Shown piece after piece: positions 41,639 through 49,614 of a DNA stretch of 64,000 nucleotides. The stretch spans positions 1 through 64,000 of the forward strand of contig JAODMS010000241.1 in NCBI GenBank assembly GCA_025464925.1. The letters are read 5' to 3'. Under the pieces are notes generated by a model, which saw only the letters and a list, made by a program, of their open reading frames with translations, was not told the DNA's origin and did no database searches. Position 1 is the stretch's first letter; the number at the start of each line of letters is the position of its first letter. Source of the stretch: Arthrobacter sp. (lineage in GTDB: Bacteria; Actinomycetota; Actinomycetes; Actinomycetales; Micrococcaceae). The position numbers and the translations under genes were made by a program.

Positions 41639-44146
41639 ATGCCGACGTCCGCCGATCGCACCTCCTCGCCCGCGTCACCGGCCTCGTCGGCCGGGGGGCC
41701 CCTGGGCGGAGTACGCGTCCTGCTGCTGTCTCCCACCCAGACCGGCATGCACGCGGGGCAGTTCCTCGCTGATTTCGGCGCCGAGGTCTGGCACGTGGAA
41801 CGCCCCGGCGGCAGCCCGCTGCGGCAGCAACCGGCCTGGCCGTTCTGGGCGCGCGGAACGAAGAGCATCGAACTCGACCTGCACGACCCCGCCGACGCCG
41901 AGGTGGTCCGGCGGCTGGCCCTCGAGAGCGACGTCGTCCTCGAGACCTTCCGACCTGGCGTCGCCGACTCGCTGGGCCTCGGCTATCCGACCCTGTCGTC
42001 GGCCAACCCCCGACTGGTGTACTGCTCGATCACCGGCTTCGGTCGCCAGGGCCCCTACGCAGATCTGCAGGGCTACGAGGGCGTGATCATGGCCAAGACC
42101 GGGGTGCTGTGGCACGTCGCGGGCATGGCGGGCGGAGGCCGACCGGCCTTCCCCTCTGCCCTCTACGGGTCGTTCCCCGCCACCCAGCTGGCGCTGCAGG
42201 GCATCCTCTCCGCACTGCTCGAGCGGGAGGAGAGCGGACTCGGTCAGTGGGTGGAGACCACGATCGCGCAGGGCCTCACCGTGCACGACACCTTCGGCTG
42301 GTTCGCGCGGATCGTGGCGGGCCGCTTCCCCGAGAGCTTCACCCAGGCTCCTCTGCTCGAGGACGGCGTCCCGACCGGCGGCCTGTCCTTCCGGCTGCTC
42401 ATCGCGCTGACCGCGGACGGCCACTGGCTGCAGTTCTCCCAGGTCGTCGACCGGCTGTTCCGGGCCATGATGGACGTACTGGGACTGGGCTGGATGCTCA
42501 CCGACCCGGAATGGGAAGGCGCCCCCGACTTTCCGGACGCCGCCAAGCGAGAGACGTTCTGGGAGCACCTGCTGGTTGCCGTCAAGGCGAAGCCCCTCGC
42601 CGAGTGGCAGCGGCTCTTCGACGAGAACCCGGACGTGTGGGCGGAGACCTTCCGCACCGGTTCCGAGGCCCTCGACCACCCCCAGACGGTGCACAATCGC
42701 ATGGCCGTGGAGATCGTCGATCCCGTGGTCGGTTCGGTGCTCCAACCAGCCGCCGTGGTCCGCATGGACGGCACACCGGCCGTCCTCGGCCGGCCGGCAC
42801 CGGTGCGGGGACAGTTCGACGACGAGCTGCGCGCCCGGGCGCAAGGCCCGCCGGCGGAGGCCGGTCGCCCGGCCCCCGCCCAGGGGCGGCCCACCCGGCC
42901 GCCGTTGGACGGCCTCACAGTGCTCGAACTGGGCACGTACTACGCGGCACCGTTCGGCGCGACCCTGCTGGCCGATTACGGCGCCCGGGTGATCAAGATC
43001 GAGGAGCCGGCCGGCGACCCGATGCGCAACATGCTCCCCTTCCCGGACGTGGCCGGGATCAAGGCCCTCGTCGGCAAGGAGAGCATCGCCGTCGACATCG
43101 GGACCGAGGAGGGCCGGCAGATCGTCCGCGATCTCGCCGCGCGGGCCGACGTCGTTCTCCAGTCCTTCCGGGCGGGAGTCGCCGAGCGACTGGGTCTGGA
43201 CGCCGACTCGCTCCGAGAGCTCAACCCGGACCTCGTGTACCTGACCGCGCCCGGCTACGGACCGGACGGGCCCTGTGGTCACCGGCCGGCGTACGCGCCC
43301 ACGATCGGCGCCGGCGCCGGCTTGGCGTTCCGGAACGCCGGCGCGAGCTCGGCCGTCACGGCCTCGCCGGACATGGGGATCCCGGAGATCAAGCAGGTGT
43401 TCGGCCGGCTCGTGTTCGCGGTGATGGGCGTCGGGAACGCCGACGGCTACGCAGCCGTCACGGTCGGCACGGCGATGATCCTGGGCATCCTGGCTCGGCG
43501 GCGCGGCCACGGCGGCCAGGCCATGCTGACCACGATGCTGTCCACCGCGACGCACGCTCTCTCCGAGGACATGGTCCGCTACGAGGGCCGGGGACCTGCG
43601 CCGACCGCGGATCCCGAACTGCGCGGGCTGAGCGCGTTGTACCGCCTCTACCAGGCGCAGGACGGCTGGGTCTTCCTCGCGGCGCCCGGACCGCGGGACT
43701 GGACGCGGCTGATGAAGGCGCTCCCCGACCGCGCGGAGACACTGGGCGACCCCCGCTTCGGCAGTCCGGAGGCCCGCTCGGCGAACGACAGCGTCCTCGT
43801 CGCGATCCTTTCGGAGGTCTTCGCGCAGCGTCCCGCGGCCGAGTGGGAGAAGAGCCTCCGGGCCGCCGAGGTCGCCTGCGTCGAGGTGGCACCCGGGCCC
43901 GTCGAGGGCGGGTACTTGGACGAGGGAAGCGTCGGCCGGCTCTCCGGCTTCGTCACCCGGTGCGAGCACCCATTCCTCGGCGAGGTCGAGCGATTGGCCC
44001 CCATGGTGCGGTTCTCACGCTCCACGACGGTGGCCGGCGGCTCCTGCGCAGTGGGACAGCAGAGCCTCACGATACTGCGGGAGCTGGGCTACGCGGAGGA
44101 CCGCATCGACGAGTTGACGGGGTCGGGCGTCGTCGTCACATCCTGA
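41639..44146 (+). CDS. Fused double-domain family III CoA-transferase (copy 2)
   Basis: Protein of 835 aa with the same two-domain layout as the gene before it. Domain 1 has GGVRVLLLSPTQTGMHAGQ and GAEVWHVERPGG; domain 2 has LDGLTVLELGTYYAAPFGA and GARVIKIEEPAGDPMRN. The catalytic site of domain 1 reads LYGSFPATQ (Ser for Asp), that of domain 2 NADGYAAVT (Asp kept). ATG has AGGAG upstream; 99 bases separate it from copy 1, so they probably share a transcript. A strong hairpin terminator follows. It may use the acid products of the neighbouring oxidative genes (inference). Confidence 0.93.
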   Translation: MPTSADRTSSPASPASSAGGPLGGVRVLLLSPTQTGMHAGQFLADFGAEVWHVERPGGSPLRQQPAWPFWARGTKSIELDLHDPADAEVVRRLALESDVVLETFRPGVADSLGLGYPTLSSANPRLVYCSITGFGRQGPYADLQGYEGVIMAKTGVLWHVAGMAGGGRPAFPSALYGSFPATQLALQGILSALLEREESGLGQWVETTIAQGLTVHDTFGWFARIVAGRFPESFTQAPLLEDGVPTGGLSFRLLIALTADGHWLQFSQVVDRLFRAMMDVLGLGWMLTDPEWEGAPDFPDAAKRETFWEHLLVAVKAKPLAEWQRLFDENPDVWAETFRTGSEALDHPQTVHNRMAVEIVDPVVGSVLQPAAVVRMDGTPAVLGRPAPVRGQFDDELRARAQGPPAEAGRPAPAQGRPTRPPLDGLTVLELGTYYAAPFGATLLADYGARVIKIEEPAGDPMRNMLPFPDVAGIKALVGKESIAVDIGTEEGRQIVRDLAARADVVLQSFRAGVAERLGLDADSLRELNPDLVYLTAPGYGPDGPCGHRPAYAPTIGAGAGLAFRNAGASSAVTASPDMGIPEIKQVFGRLVFAVMGVGNADGYAAVTVGTAMILGILARRRGHGGQAMLTTMLSTATHALSEDMVRYEGRGPAPTADPELRGLSALYRLYQAQDGWVFLAAPGPRDWTRLMKALPDRAETLGDPRFGSPEARSANDSVLVAILSEVFAQRPAAEWEKSLRAAEVACVEVAPGPVEGGYLDEGSVGRLSGFVTRCEHPFLGEVERLAPMVRFSRSTTVAGGSCAVGQQSLTILRELGYAEDRIDELTGSGVVVTS

Positions 44147-44156
44147 CCTGACGTGC

Positions 44157-44200
44157 GTGGAGCCCGCCTTCCCGGCTGATGCCGGGACCGCGGGCCCCAC
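44157..44200. terminator. Two-tier hairpin between convergent genes
   Basis: Outer arms GTGGAGCCCGC (44157-44167) and GCGGGCCCCAC (44190-44200) pair with one mismatch; inner arms CCCGGC (44171-44176) and GCCGGG (44181-44186) pair perfectly around TGAT. It lies between the CoA-transferase and the converging solute-binding protein gene. Confidence 0.75.
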
Positions 44201-44215
44201 GGTCGTTCTGGTCGA

Positions 44216-45514
44216 TCAGCCGTCGACGTCGATGTACTCCCCGCAGACCGCCTCATCGTCCGGCACCCACTGATCGCCTTCGCGTACGACGAACCAGGTG
44301 CATTCGTCGTACGGGGTTCCGCCGTTCGGTGTCGGCCCACCGGTGAAGGAGATGGGTGCGTTGGGGATCAGACCCGCGCCGTCGTAGTCCTCGATCGCAC
44401 GCATGTTCTCGATGAGCGCCTCGCGGGTCAGGCACTCGCCCCCGTCCTCGCCGGTCGTCTCCTCGATGCCCCGGATGAAGAGGTCCGCCGAGACGTACCC
44501 CCCAGCCGTGAACTGACCACTGGGTTCCGCGTCGGGGACGTAGGTCTCCATCGCGTCGAGATACTCCTCCATCTCGGGCGTGTCCACCTCCGTGGGCACC
44601 AGCCCTGTCAGGATCGTGAAGACGCCCTGGATGTCGTCGGACACCTTGTCTGCGGCCTCCGGGTTGTAGAGACCGGAGAACAGGGCTCCCTTGAACGTGA
44701 GCCCCTGGGACCGGGCCGCCTGCACGACCGACAGCGACGAGTCGGTGAGGAGCAGGCCGTAGACACCGTCGGCCCCGGCCTCCTTCATCTGGATGGCCTG
44801 CCCCGTGGCGTCGAAGGTGCCGAGGGGGATGTCGAGCGACTGGACGACGATCTCCAGGCCGAGCTCCGCGGCGACGGCCTTGGTGTTCGCGACCCCCGCC
44901 ACGGCGGCCGGTGAGTTGTGCGCCAAGATGGCCAGTTTCGTCACCCCGGCCTCCTGCATCCGCTCGATGTTCGCCGTGTTGGCGTAGCCGATGTTGGACG
45001 CACCCGCGTAGCCGAAGACGTTCTCGTCCTCCGCGTACGCCAGCGGAGTCATGAGACCGGCGACAGGGACGCCCTGCTGACCCAGGTAGTCGTACATGGT
45101 GTCGACACGCGATGCGGCGATGACGCCGAAGGCCTGCTCCTGCTGCACGGCCTGGCGACCCGCGACCGACTGCGCCGCGCCGTCACCCATGTCGTCGATC
45201 CGCACGAGTTCGATCTGGCGCCCTCCGACGCCACCCTCCTCGTTCTGCTTGTCGATCCGCGCCTGCGCGGAGTCCGCGAACCCGCCGAAGTTGCTCGAGG
45301 CGGGACCGGTGAGCGGCGCGATCAGTGCCAGCGTGATGCTCTCGTCGGTGACGCCGGGCGCGGTGCAGTCCGCACCGTCGGCGGCCGATGTCCCGCCTCC
45401 CTCCGCATCCCCGCAGGCGCTGAGTACGGCCGACGCCAGCGTGACGATCGTCGCGGTGAGCACCCGGCGGGGCCGCACGGGTGACGTACGGGACCCGGTG
45501 GACAGTCGAGCCAT
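44216..45514 (-). CDS. ABC-type solute-binding lipoprotein (branched-chain amino acid type)
   Basis: Periplasmic-binding-protein-like lipoprotein of 432 aa anchored outside the membrane. The signal peptide ends in the lipobox LSAC (cysteine near residue 34), followed by a flexible stretch. The mature part is a type 1 periplasmic binding fold of the LivK/amide-binding kind: ITLALIAPLTGPASSNFGG, then VAGRQAVQQEQAFGVI. It would capture a small ligand for an ABC importer, but no permease or ATPase genes are in the window. A good promoter and a palindrome lie upstream. Confidence 0.9.
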   Translation of the reverse strand: MARLSTGSRTSPVRPRRVLTATIVTLASAVLSACGDAEGGGTSAADGADCTAPGVTDESITLALIAPLTGPASSNFGGFADSAQARIDKQNEEGGVGGRQIELVRIDDMGDGAAQSVAGRQAVQQEQAFGVIAASRVDTMYDYLGQQGVPVAGLMTPLAYAEDENVFGYAGASNIGYANTANIERMQEAGVTKLAILAHNSPAAVAGVANTKAVAAELGLEIVVQSLDIPLGTFDATGQAIQMKEAGADGVYGLLLTDSSLSVVQAARSQGLTFKGALFSGLYNPEAADKVSDDIQGVFTILTGLVPTEVDTPEMEEYLDAMETYVPDAEPSGQFTAGGYVSADLFIRGIEETTGEDGGECLTREALIENMRAIEDYDGAGLIPNAPISFTGGPTPNGGTPYDECTWFVVREGDQWVPDDEAVCGEYIDVDG

Positions 45515-45632
45515 CAGGGATCCTCCTGTTCTGGAGACCGCTTTCAGGCGCGCCCATCACCCAGAAATGCATGACTGGGCTGCCCGAATCGATGCGGATT
45601 CAGCGTCCGGCGAAGGATTTCGCCTGAACCTG

Positions 45633-45662
45633 ACCGTAGGAATAGGTCCCACCTGGCGTCAA
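45633..45662 (-). promoter_or_regulatory. Promoter of the solute-binding protein gene
   Basis: Minus strand TTGACG (45662-45657), 18-nt spacer, TACGGT (45638-45633), the same geometry as the Ltp promoters. It lies in a relatively AT-rich patch. Confidence 0.55.
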
Positions 45663-45678
45663 TAGTGTTCTACGGAAA

Positions 45679-45712
45679 ATGTCCCGGACATCGGTTACAG
45701 CATCTCCGGGAC
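45679..45712. promoter_or_regulatory. Overlapping palindromes upstream of the solute-binding protein promoter
   Basis: ATGTCCCGGACAT (45679-45691) is a perfect palindrome. Its GTCCCGGA part (45681-45688) also pairs with TCCGGGAC (45705-45712) across 16 bases. Lying just upstream of the -35, it may be an activator or repressor site with two dyads. Confidence 0.45.
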
Positions 45713-45805
45713 TAGTCATATAGGCGTGGTCCGACGACATTCATTGCCACGGAATGCCCAGCGAGCGATTCGGCACGGAGCCGTTCGGCCTACGGCTGGA
45801 CGCCG

Positions 45806-46426
45806 TCAGGAGCCGTTGAGCGTTGAGCGGACGGTCGGTGCGTGGGGTTGGTCTGCGGGGTCGGGGAACCGGCAGAGCTGCACCTCCTCGCTGCCGGTGT
45901 CCAGTACGGCGTAGGAGACTGCTCTGGCCACAGGATCACGGGACTCCCCGAGAGAACCGGGGTTCACCACGAGGGTTCCGGAGTGCCGCTCGGCCATGGG
46001 CACGTGCGTGTGGCCTAGAAGCAGGAAGTCCGCGTCGAGATCGGCGCAACCACGGAGCAACGGGGAACCCGAGTGCAGATAATCGGTGTACGGGGCGAAA
46101 GGACTGGCATGCACCACACAGATCCGCTTGCCGTCGACGTCGACGTCGATGCGCATGGGTAGAGAGCGGAGATAGTCGAGATTCTTGGGATCGGCATTCT
46201 TCGGAGTTTTCGGTGCAACGTGCTTCAGATAGCCGAGTTCGTGATTGCCGAGGACGTACCGAAGACCCTCCCGGCGGGCCCTCGAGATGACTTCGTCGGA
46301 GAATCGGTATTCATAGACGAGATCACCGAGCAAAAGGATCTCGTCCACATCCGACCCTAGTTCGGATAATGCACGGTCAAATGCAGCCACATTGCAGTGC
46401 ACGTCCGAGATGAGCCCTAGTCGCAT
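45806..46426 (-). CDS. Metallophosphoesterase (YfcE/MJ0936-like)
   Basis: Calcineurin-like phosphoesterase, 206 aa. The metal-binding motifs appear in order: SDVHCN, LGDLVYE, GNHE, VVHASP and GHTHVP. Relatives of this size hydrolyse phosphodiesters or phosphomonoesters; the substrate here is unknown. ATG at 46426 has GGAAGGA upstream. It lies alone between the solute-binding protein and the second Ltp/DUF35 pair, and no link to acyl-CoA metabolism is evident. Confidence 0.92.
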   Translation of the reverse strand: MRLGLISDVHCNVAAFDRALSELGSDVDEILLLGDLVYEYRFSDEVISRARREGLRYVLGNHELGYLKHVAPKTPKNADPKNLDYLRSLPMRIDVDVDGKRICVVHASPFAPYTDYLHSGSPLLRGCADLDADFLLLGHTHVPMAERHSGTLVVNPGSLGESRDPVARAVSYAVLDTGSEEVQLCRFPDPADQPHAPTVRSTLNGS

Positions 46427-46504
46427 TCCGGTCCTTCCAGGTCGGGCGGTCGTGGTGCCGCCCGACGGCGGGACGGTGTCCGCCGCCCGCTGTCGTCGTC
46501 GTGG

Positions 46505-46930
46505 CTAGGCCTTCCGGAAGACCGGGATCGCGACCTCGTCGTCGAAGGGGTCGAAGTCGACCTGCACGGGGAGACCGCACACGAGTTCGTCCTTCGCGGC
46601 GTCCACCACCCGACCCATGAAGCGGACCGGTTCTCCCTGCACGCCGTCGAGTTCGATGACCGAGATGTTGTACGCACCCAGGTGCGCCATCGAGCTGTCC
46701 GGCGGCTCGTCCATCCAGGTGTACGTGAACACCGTGCCGGTGCCGGGGACCTCGTCCCACTCCCAGGCGAGCGAGTTGCAGCTGTAGCAGACCGGCACCG
46801 GCTCCCAGCGGTGCGCTCCGCAGTTCCCGCAGCACTGAACCGCCAGCCGGCCCTTGCCGGCCGACAGCCAGTACCCCTCGGTCTTCGCACTCCACCCCGG
46901 AGCCGGTAGACGATCACGATCGCTTGACAT
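46505..46930 (-). CDS. DUF35/OB-fold zinc-ribbon protein, Ltp partner (copy 2)
   Basis: Protein of 141 aa with a four-cysteine zinc ribbon (CGNC, CYSC) and an OB fold (GTGTVFTYTWMDEPP, NISVIELDGVQGEPV). Its ATG overlaps the stop of the Ltp gene by one base (TGATG), so both are made together and probably form a complex. A leading longer frame to 47377 is unsupported. Confidence 0.9.
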   Translation of the reverse strand: MSSDRDRLPAPGWSAKTEGYWLSAGKGRLAVQCCGNCGAHRWEPVPVCYSCNSLAWEWDEVPGTGTVFTYTWMDEPPDSSMAHLGAYNISVIELDGVQGEPVRFMGRVVDAAKDELVCGLPVQVDFDPFDDEVAIPVFRKA

Positions 46931-48138
46931 CAGCTCTCCTTCGTGAGCAGCAGGGCGCTGGTCGGCGCCGGCGAAGACCCGGCAACGACGAGGGCGACAT
47001 CGGCCCCCTGCACCTGGTTGGGCGAATGGCCCCGCATCTGGCGGACACCCTCGATGACGTGCGTCATGCCGTGCGCGTAGACCTCGGCGAGGTTGCCCCC
47101 GTGGGTGTTGACCGGCAACGCAGCGCCGGCGCGGATGTTGCCGTCGCCCACGAACGGACCGGACTCCCCCTTCGGCACGAGCTGGAAGTCCTCGAGCCCC
47201 ATGAGCACCATCGGCGTGAAGTGGTCGTACATGAGCGCCACGTCGACGTCGGTCGGGCCGAGCCCAGCGTTGGCGTAGAGGTCCTCGGCGACGGTGCGCT
47301 GGCCGGCGGAGGCGAAGTCGTCGTCCGACATCTGGTTGCCCGCCCCCAGGACGCCGCTGAAGTGGCCGCCGCCCCACCGGTACGGCGCGCCCATCGCGAT
47401 GCCGGCCAGCGACACCGGCTCCTGGCGGAGGTCCCGGGCCCGTTCCTTCGTCGTGACGATGACGCAGCTGCCGGAGTCGCTCTCCATGCAGTAGTCGAGC
47501 AGGCGCAGTGGGTCGGCGAGCATCCGGCTGTTGTGATGGTCGTCCATCGTGATCGGCGTGCGAAAGCGGGCGTGCGGGTTGTTGGCTGCCATCAGCCGCG
47601 CGTTGATCGCCACCTCGCCGAAGTGGTCGATCGTGGTGCCGAAGCGGTGCATGTGCCGACGCGCGGCCAGGGCGAACGCCTGGCCCGGTGACTGGATGCC
47701 GTAGTTGGGCAGCTTCCCTGCTGCTTCCTCCGCGGCCGACATGCGGGCGAAGCCGGCGCCGAACCGGTTGTCCGGGGACTGGATGATTCCGCGGGTGACG
47801 GCCACGTACTTGGCCTGTCCGGTCGCCACGGCCATGGCGGCGTACAGGTAGGCGCCGCCCATGGCACCCCCGCCGCCGCCCCAGCCCATGCCGGTGAACC
47901 GGAGGCGTTCGGCGCCGAACACGCCGGCAAGGGCACCGCCGTCGGTCTCGTCGTTGGAGTAGGACGTGTACCCGTCGATATCCGACGGCTTGATGCCGGC
48001 GTCTTCGCAGGCCGCCGTCACCGCCTCGACGACGAGCTGCAGCTTGCCCTTCTCGGCGAACTCACCCCGCCGTCCGAAGGCCGTGTGCCCGATACCGACG
48101 ACCGCGGTCCGGTCCCGCAGCCACGAGCCCTCGCCCAT
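46930..48138 (-). CDS. Thiolase-like lipid-transfer protein / aldolase (Ltp, copy 2)
   Basis: Thiolase-fold protein, 402 aa, of the Ltp2 family. N-terminus TAVVGIGHTAFGRRGEF; glycine loop GWGGGGGAMGG in place of the thiolase cysteine; tyrosine regions ALMYDHFTPM and NLAEVYAHG; PVNTHGGN intact. ATG at 48138 has GAGGA upstream. Likely a retro-aldolase with the DUF35 partner. Copies 1 and 3 share more sequence with each other in the N-terminal YYSGGFD region, so copy 2 (TSYSNDETDGG) probably acts on a different acyl group. Confidence 0.9.
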   Translation of the reverse strand: MGEGSWLRDRTAVVGIGHTAFGRRGEFAEKGKLQLVVEAVTAACEDAGIKPSDIDGYTSYSNDETDGGALAGVFGAERLRFTGMGWGGGGGAMGGAYLYAAMAVATGQAKYVAVTRGIIQSPDNRFGAGFARMSAAEEAAGKLPNYGIQSPGQAFALAARRHMHRFGTTIDHFGEVAINARLMAANNPHARFRTPITMDDHHNSRMLADPLRLLDYCMESDSGSCVIVTTKERARDLRQEPVSLAGIAMGAPYRWGGGHFSGVLGAGNQMSDDDFASAGQRTVAEDLYANAGLGPTDVDVALMYDHFTPMVLMGLEDFQLVPKGESGPFVGDGNIRAGAALPVNTHGGNLAEVYAHGMTHVIEGVRQMRGHSPNQVQGADVALVVAGSSPAPTSALLLTKES

Positions 48139-48191
48139 GTCATCACATCCTCATCGCCCGGCGGTGCAAATCGCATTTTCACCTTCTGGGC

Positions 48192-48221
48192 AACGTAGCC
48201 GACTCCGCGAACTCTCGGCAA
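48192..48221 (-). promoter_or_regulatory. Promoter of Ltp copy 2
   Basis: Minus strand TTGCCG (48221-48216), 18-nt spacer, TACGTT (48197-48192). The -10 block CTACGTTGC is identical to that of Ltp copy 1 and lies at nearly the same distance from the start codon. Confidence 0.55.
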
Positions 48222-48225
48222 GCCA

Positions 48226-48237
48226 TGCCGTAAGGCA
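48226..48237. promoter_or_regulatory. Palindrome TGCCGTAAGGCA upstream of the Ltp copy 2 promoter
   Basis: Perfect arms TGCC and GGCA around GTAA, five bases upstream of the -35. Same NNCC-rTAm-GGNN layout as at 21221 and 59378. Confidence 0.4.
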
Positions 48238-48342
48238 TTCGACAGCGGCCCCGGTGAACACCTGACACTTCGCGGGCGACTGACCCGCGCGGCGACCGAC
48301 TCGGTCGCCCCCTACGCGCGGCCGGACCGTATCTTCGGCGCC

Positions 48343-49614
48343 GTGCCGAGTTTGCCCGTCCCCGCACGGGGACGATCCCCCGTGGACGCGGATCCGGTTG
48401 CCGAATGGTCCCGGAGCGGAGTCGTCGCGCTGACCGGACGGCCGGACGGCGCGCCGCTCGTACCCCCCGGCCGCGGAGCAGCCCTCGCGCGACTCCTCAC
48501 CGACGCAATCGGCGAGGCCACCTCGGGCACCCGGCACCCCGTCCGGCTGGACGGCCCTGCGCTGCTCGCTGAGCGGGCCGCGTGGACGGGTTCTGCTCGA
48601 CGAGGCGCCGTGTCCGCGGGCGGGAGCTGCCGCCTGCTGCCCACGTCGGACGGCTGGGCGGCGGTCTCCTGCGCGCGGACCGACGACCCCGCACTGTTCG
48701 GCGCGTTGGTCGGCAGTGAATTGGGCAGCGATCCGTGGCCCGTCATCGCAGCCTGGGTGCGCCGGCACTCCGGGGCGGAACTGGCCGAGCGGGCCGAGCT
48801 CCTGGGGGTGGCCGCCACCCCGGTGCACCGCCGCCCCCCTCCCCCGCCGTTACCGGTCCTGCCACCCCGGCCCGTCGAAGGAATCCTCGTCGTCGACTTC
48901 AGCGCCCTGTGGGCCGGCCCGCTGTGCGCCTCTGTGCTCGGCATGGCCGGTGCGCGGGTGGTCAAGGTGGAGACCCCGCATCGCCTCGACGGCGCCCGAC
49001 GCGGCGATCCCGGCTTCTACCGACTCCTCCAGGCCGGAGCGCGGTCGGTAGTCCTCGACCCGGAGGTGCCCACCGACCGACGGGCGCTGGCTGCTCTGGT
49101 GTCGGCCGCCGACGTCGTCGTCGAGGCCTCCCGCCCCCGGGCACTGGCCGGCTTCGGGCTGGACGCGGCGGAGCACGTCGCCGCGGGCACCACCTGGATC
49201 TCCATCACGGCCGCGGGGCGGGACTCCTACCGCGTCGGCTTCGGCGATGACGTCGCGGCGGGGGCCGGACTCGTCGCTCACGACTGCGCCGGCACGCCGC
49301 TGTTCTGCGGTGACGCTCTCGCCGATCCGCTCGCCGGTCTCACCGCGGCGGCCCTCGCCCTCACCGCGCCGGCCGACGGCTCCGGCCGGCTCTGGGACGT
49401 CGCGATGGCCGACGTCGTCACGGGGTCCCTCGCCGGTGCCGGCGAGGGACCCTCGCTCGCTGCGGTCTCCACGGCGGCGGGCTGGATCGTCGAGACCGAT
49501 CGGGGCGCCGTCCCCGTGGCGACGCCTCGCCGGCGAGAGCGTGCCGGCGAGGTGGCCGTGCCTGGCCAGCACACCGTCGAGGTGCTATCCGAACTCGGCA
49601 TCGCGCTACCGTGA
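48343..49614 (+). CDS. Family III CoA-transferase with permuted domain order
   Basis: Protein of 423 aa. Residues from about 180 contain the normal N-terminal fold (VEGILVVDFSALWAGP, GARVVKVETP, ADVVVEASRPRAL) and a likely catalytic Asp in LADPLAG. The first 170 residues look like the C-terminal domain of ordinary members (LPTSDGWAAVS, then WVRRHSGAELAERAELLGV), so the order appears circularly permuted. GTG 48343 lacks a ribosome site; TATCTT ending eight bases before it suggests a leaderless message, while GTG 48380 is an alternative. Its stop overlaps the amidohydrolase start (GTGA). Confidence 0.8.
   Translation: MPSLPVPARGRSPVDADPVAEWSRSGVVALTGRPDGAPLVPPGRGAALARLLTDAIGEATSGTRHPVRLDGPALLAERAAWTGSARRGAVSAGGSCRLLPTSDGWAAVSCARTDDPALFGALVGSELGSDPWPVIAAWVRRHSGAELAERAELLGVAATPVHRRPPPPPLPVLPPRPVEGILVVDFSALWAGPLCASVLGMAGARVVKVETPHRLDGARRGDPGFYRLLQAGARSVVLDPEVPTDRRALAALVSAADVVVEASRPRALAGFGLDAAEHVAAGTTWISITAAGRDSYRVGFGDDVAAGAGLVAHDCAGTPLFCGDALADPLAGLTAAALALTAPADGSGRLWDVAMADVVTGSLAGAGEGPSLAAVSTAAGWIVETDRGAVPVATPRRRERAGEVAVPGQHTVEVLSELGIALP

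Noticed and set aside
41675..43969. A 764-codon open frame on the minus strand
   Set aside because: Antisense shadow of CoA-transferase copy 2; its composition (His/Gly/Arg rich) follows from the codons of the real gene.
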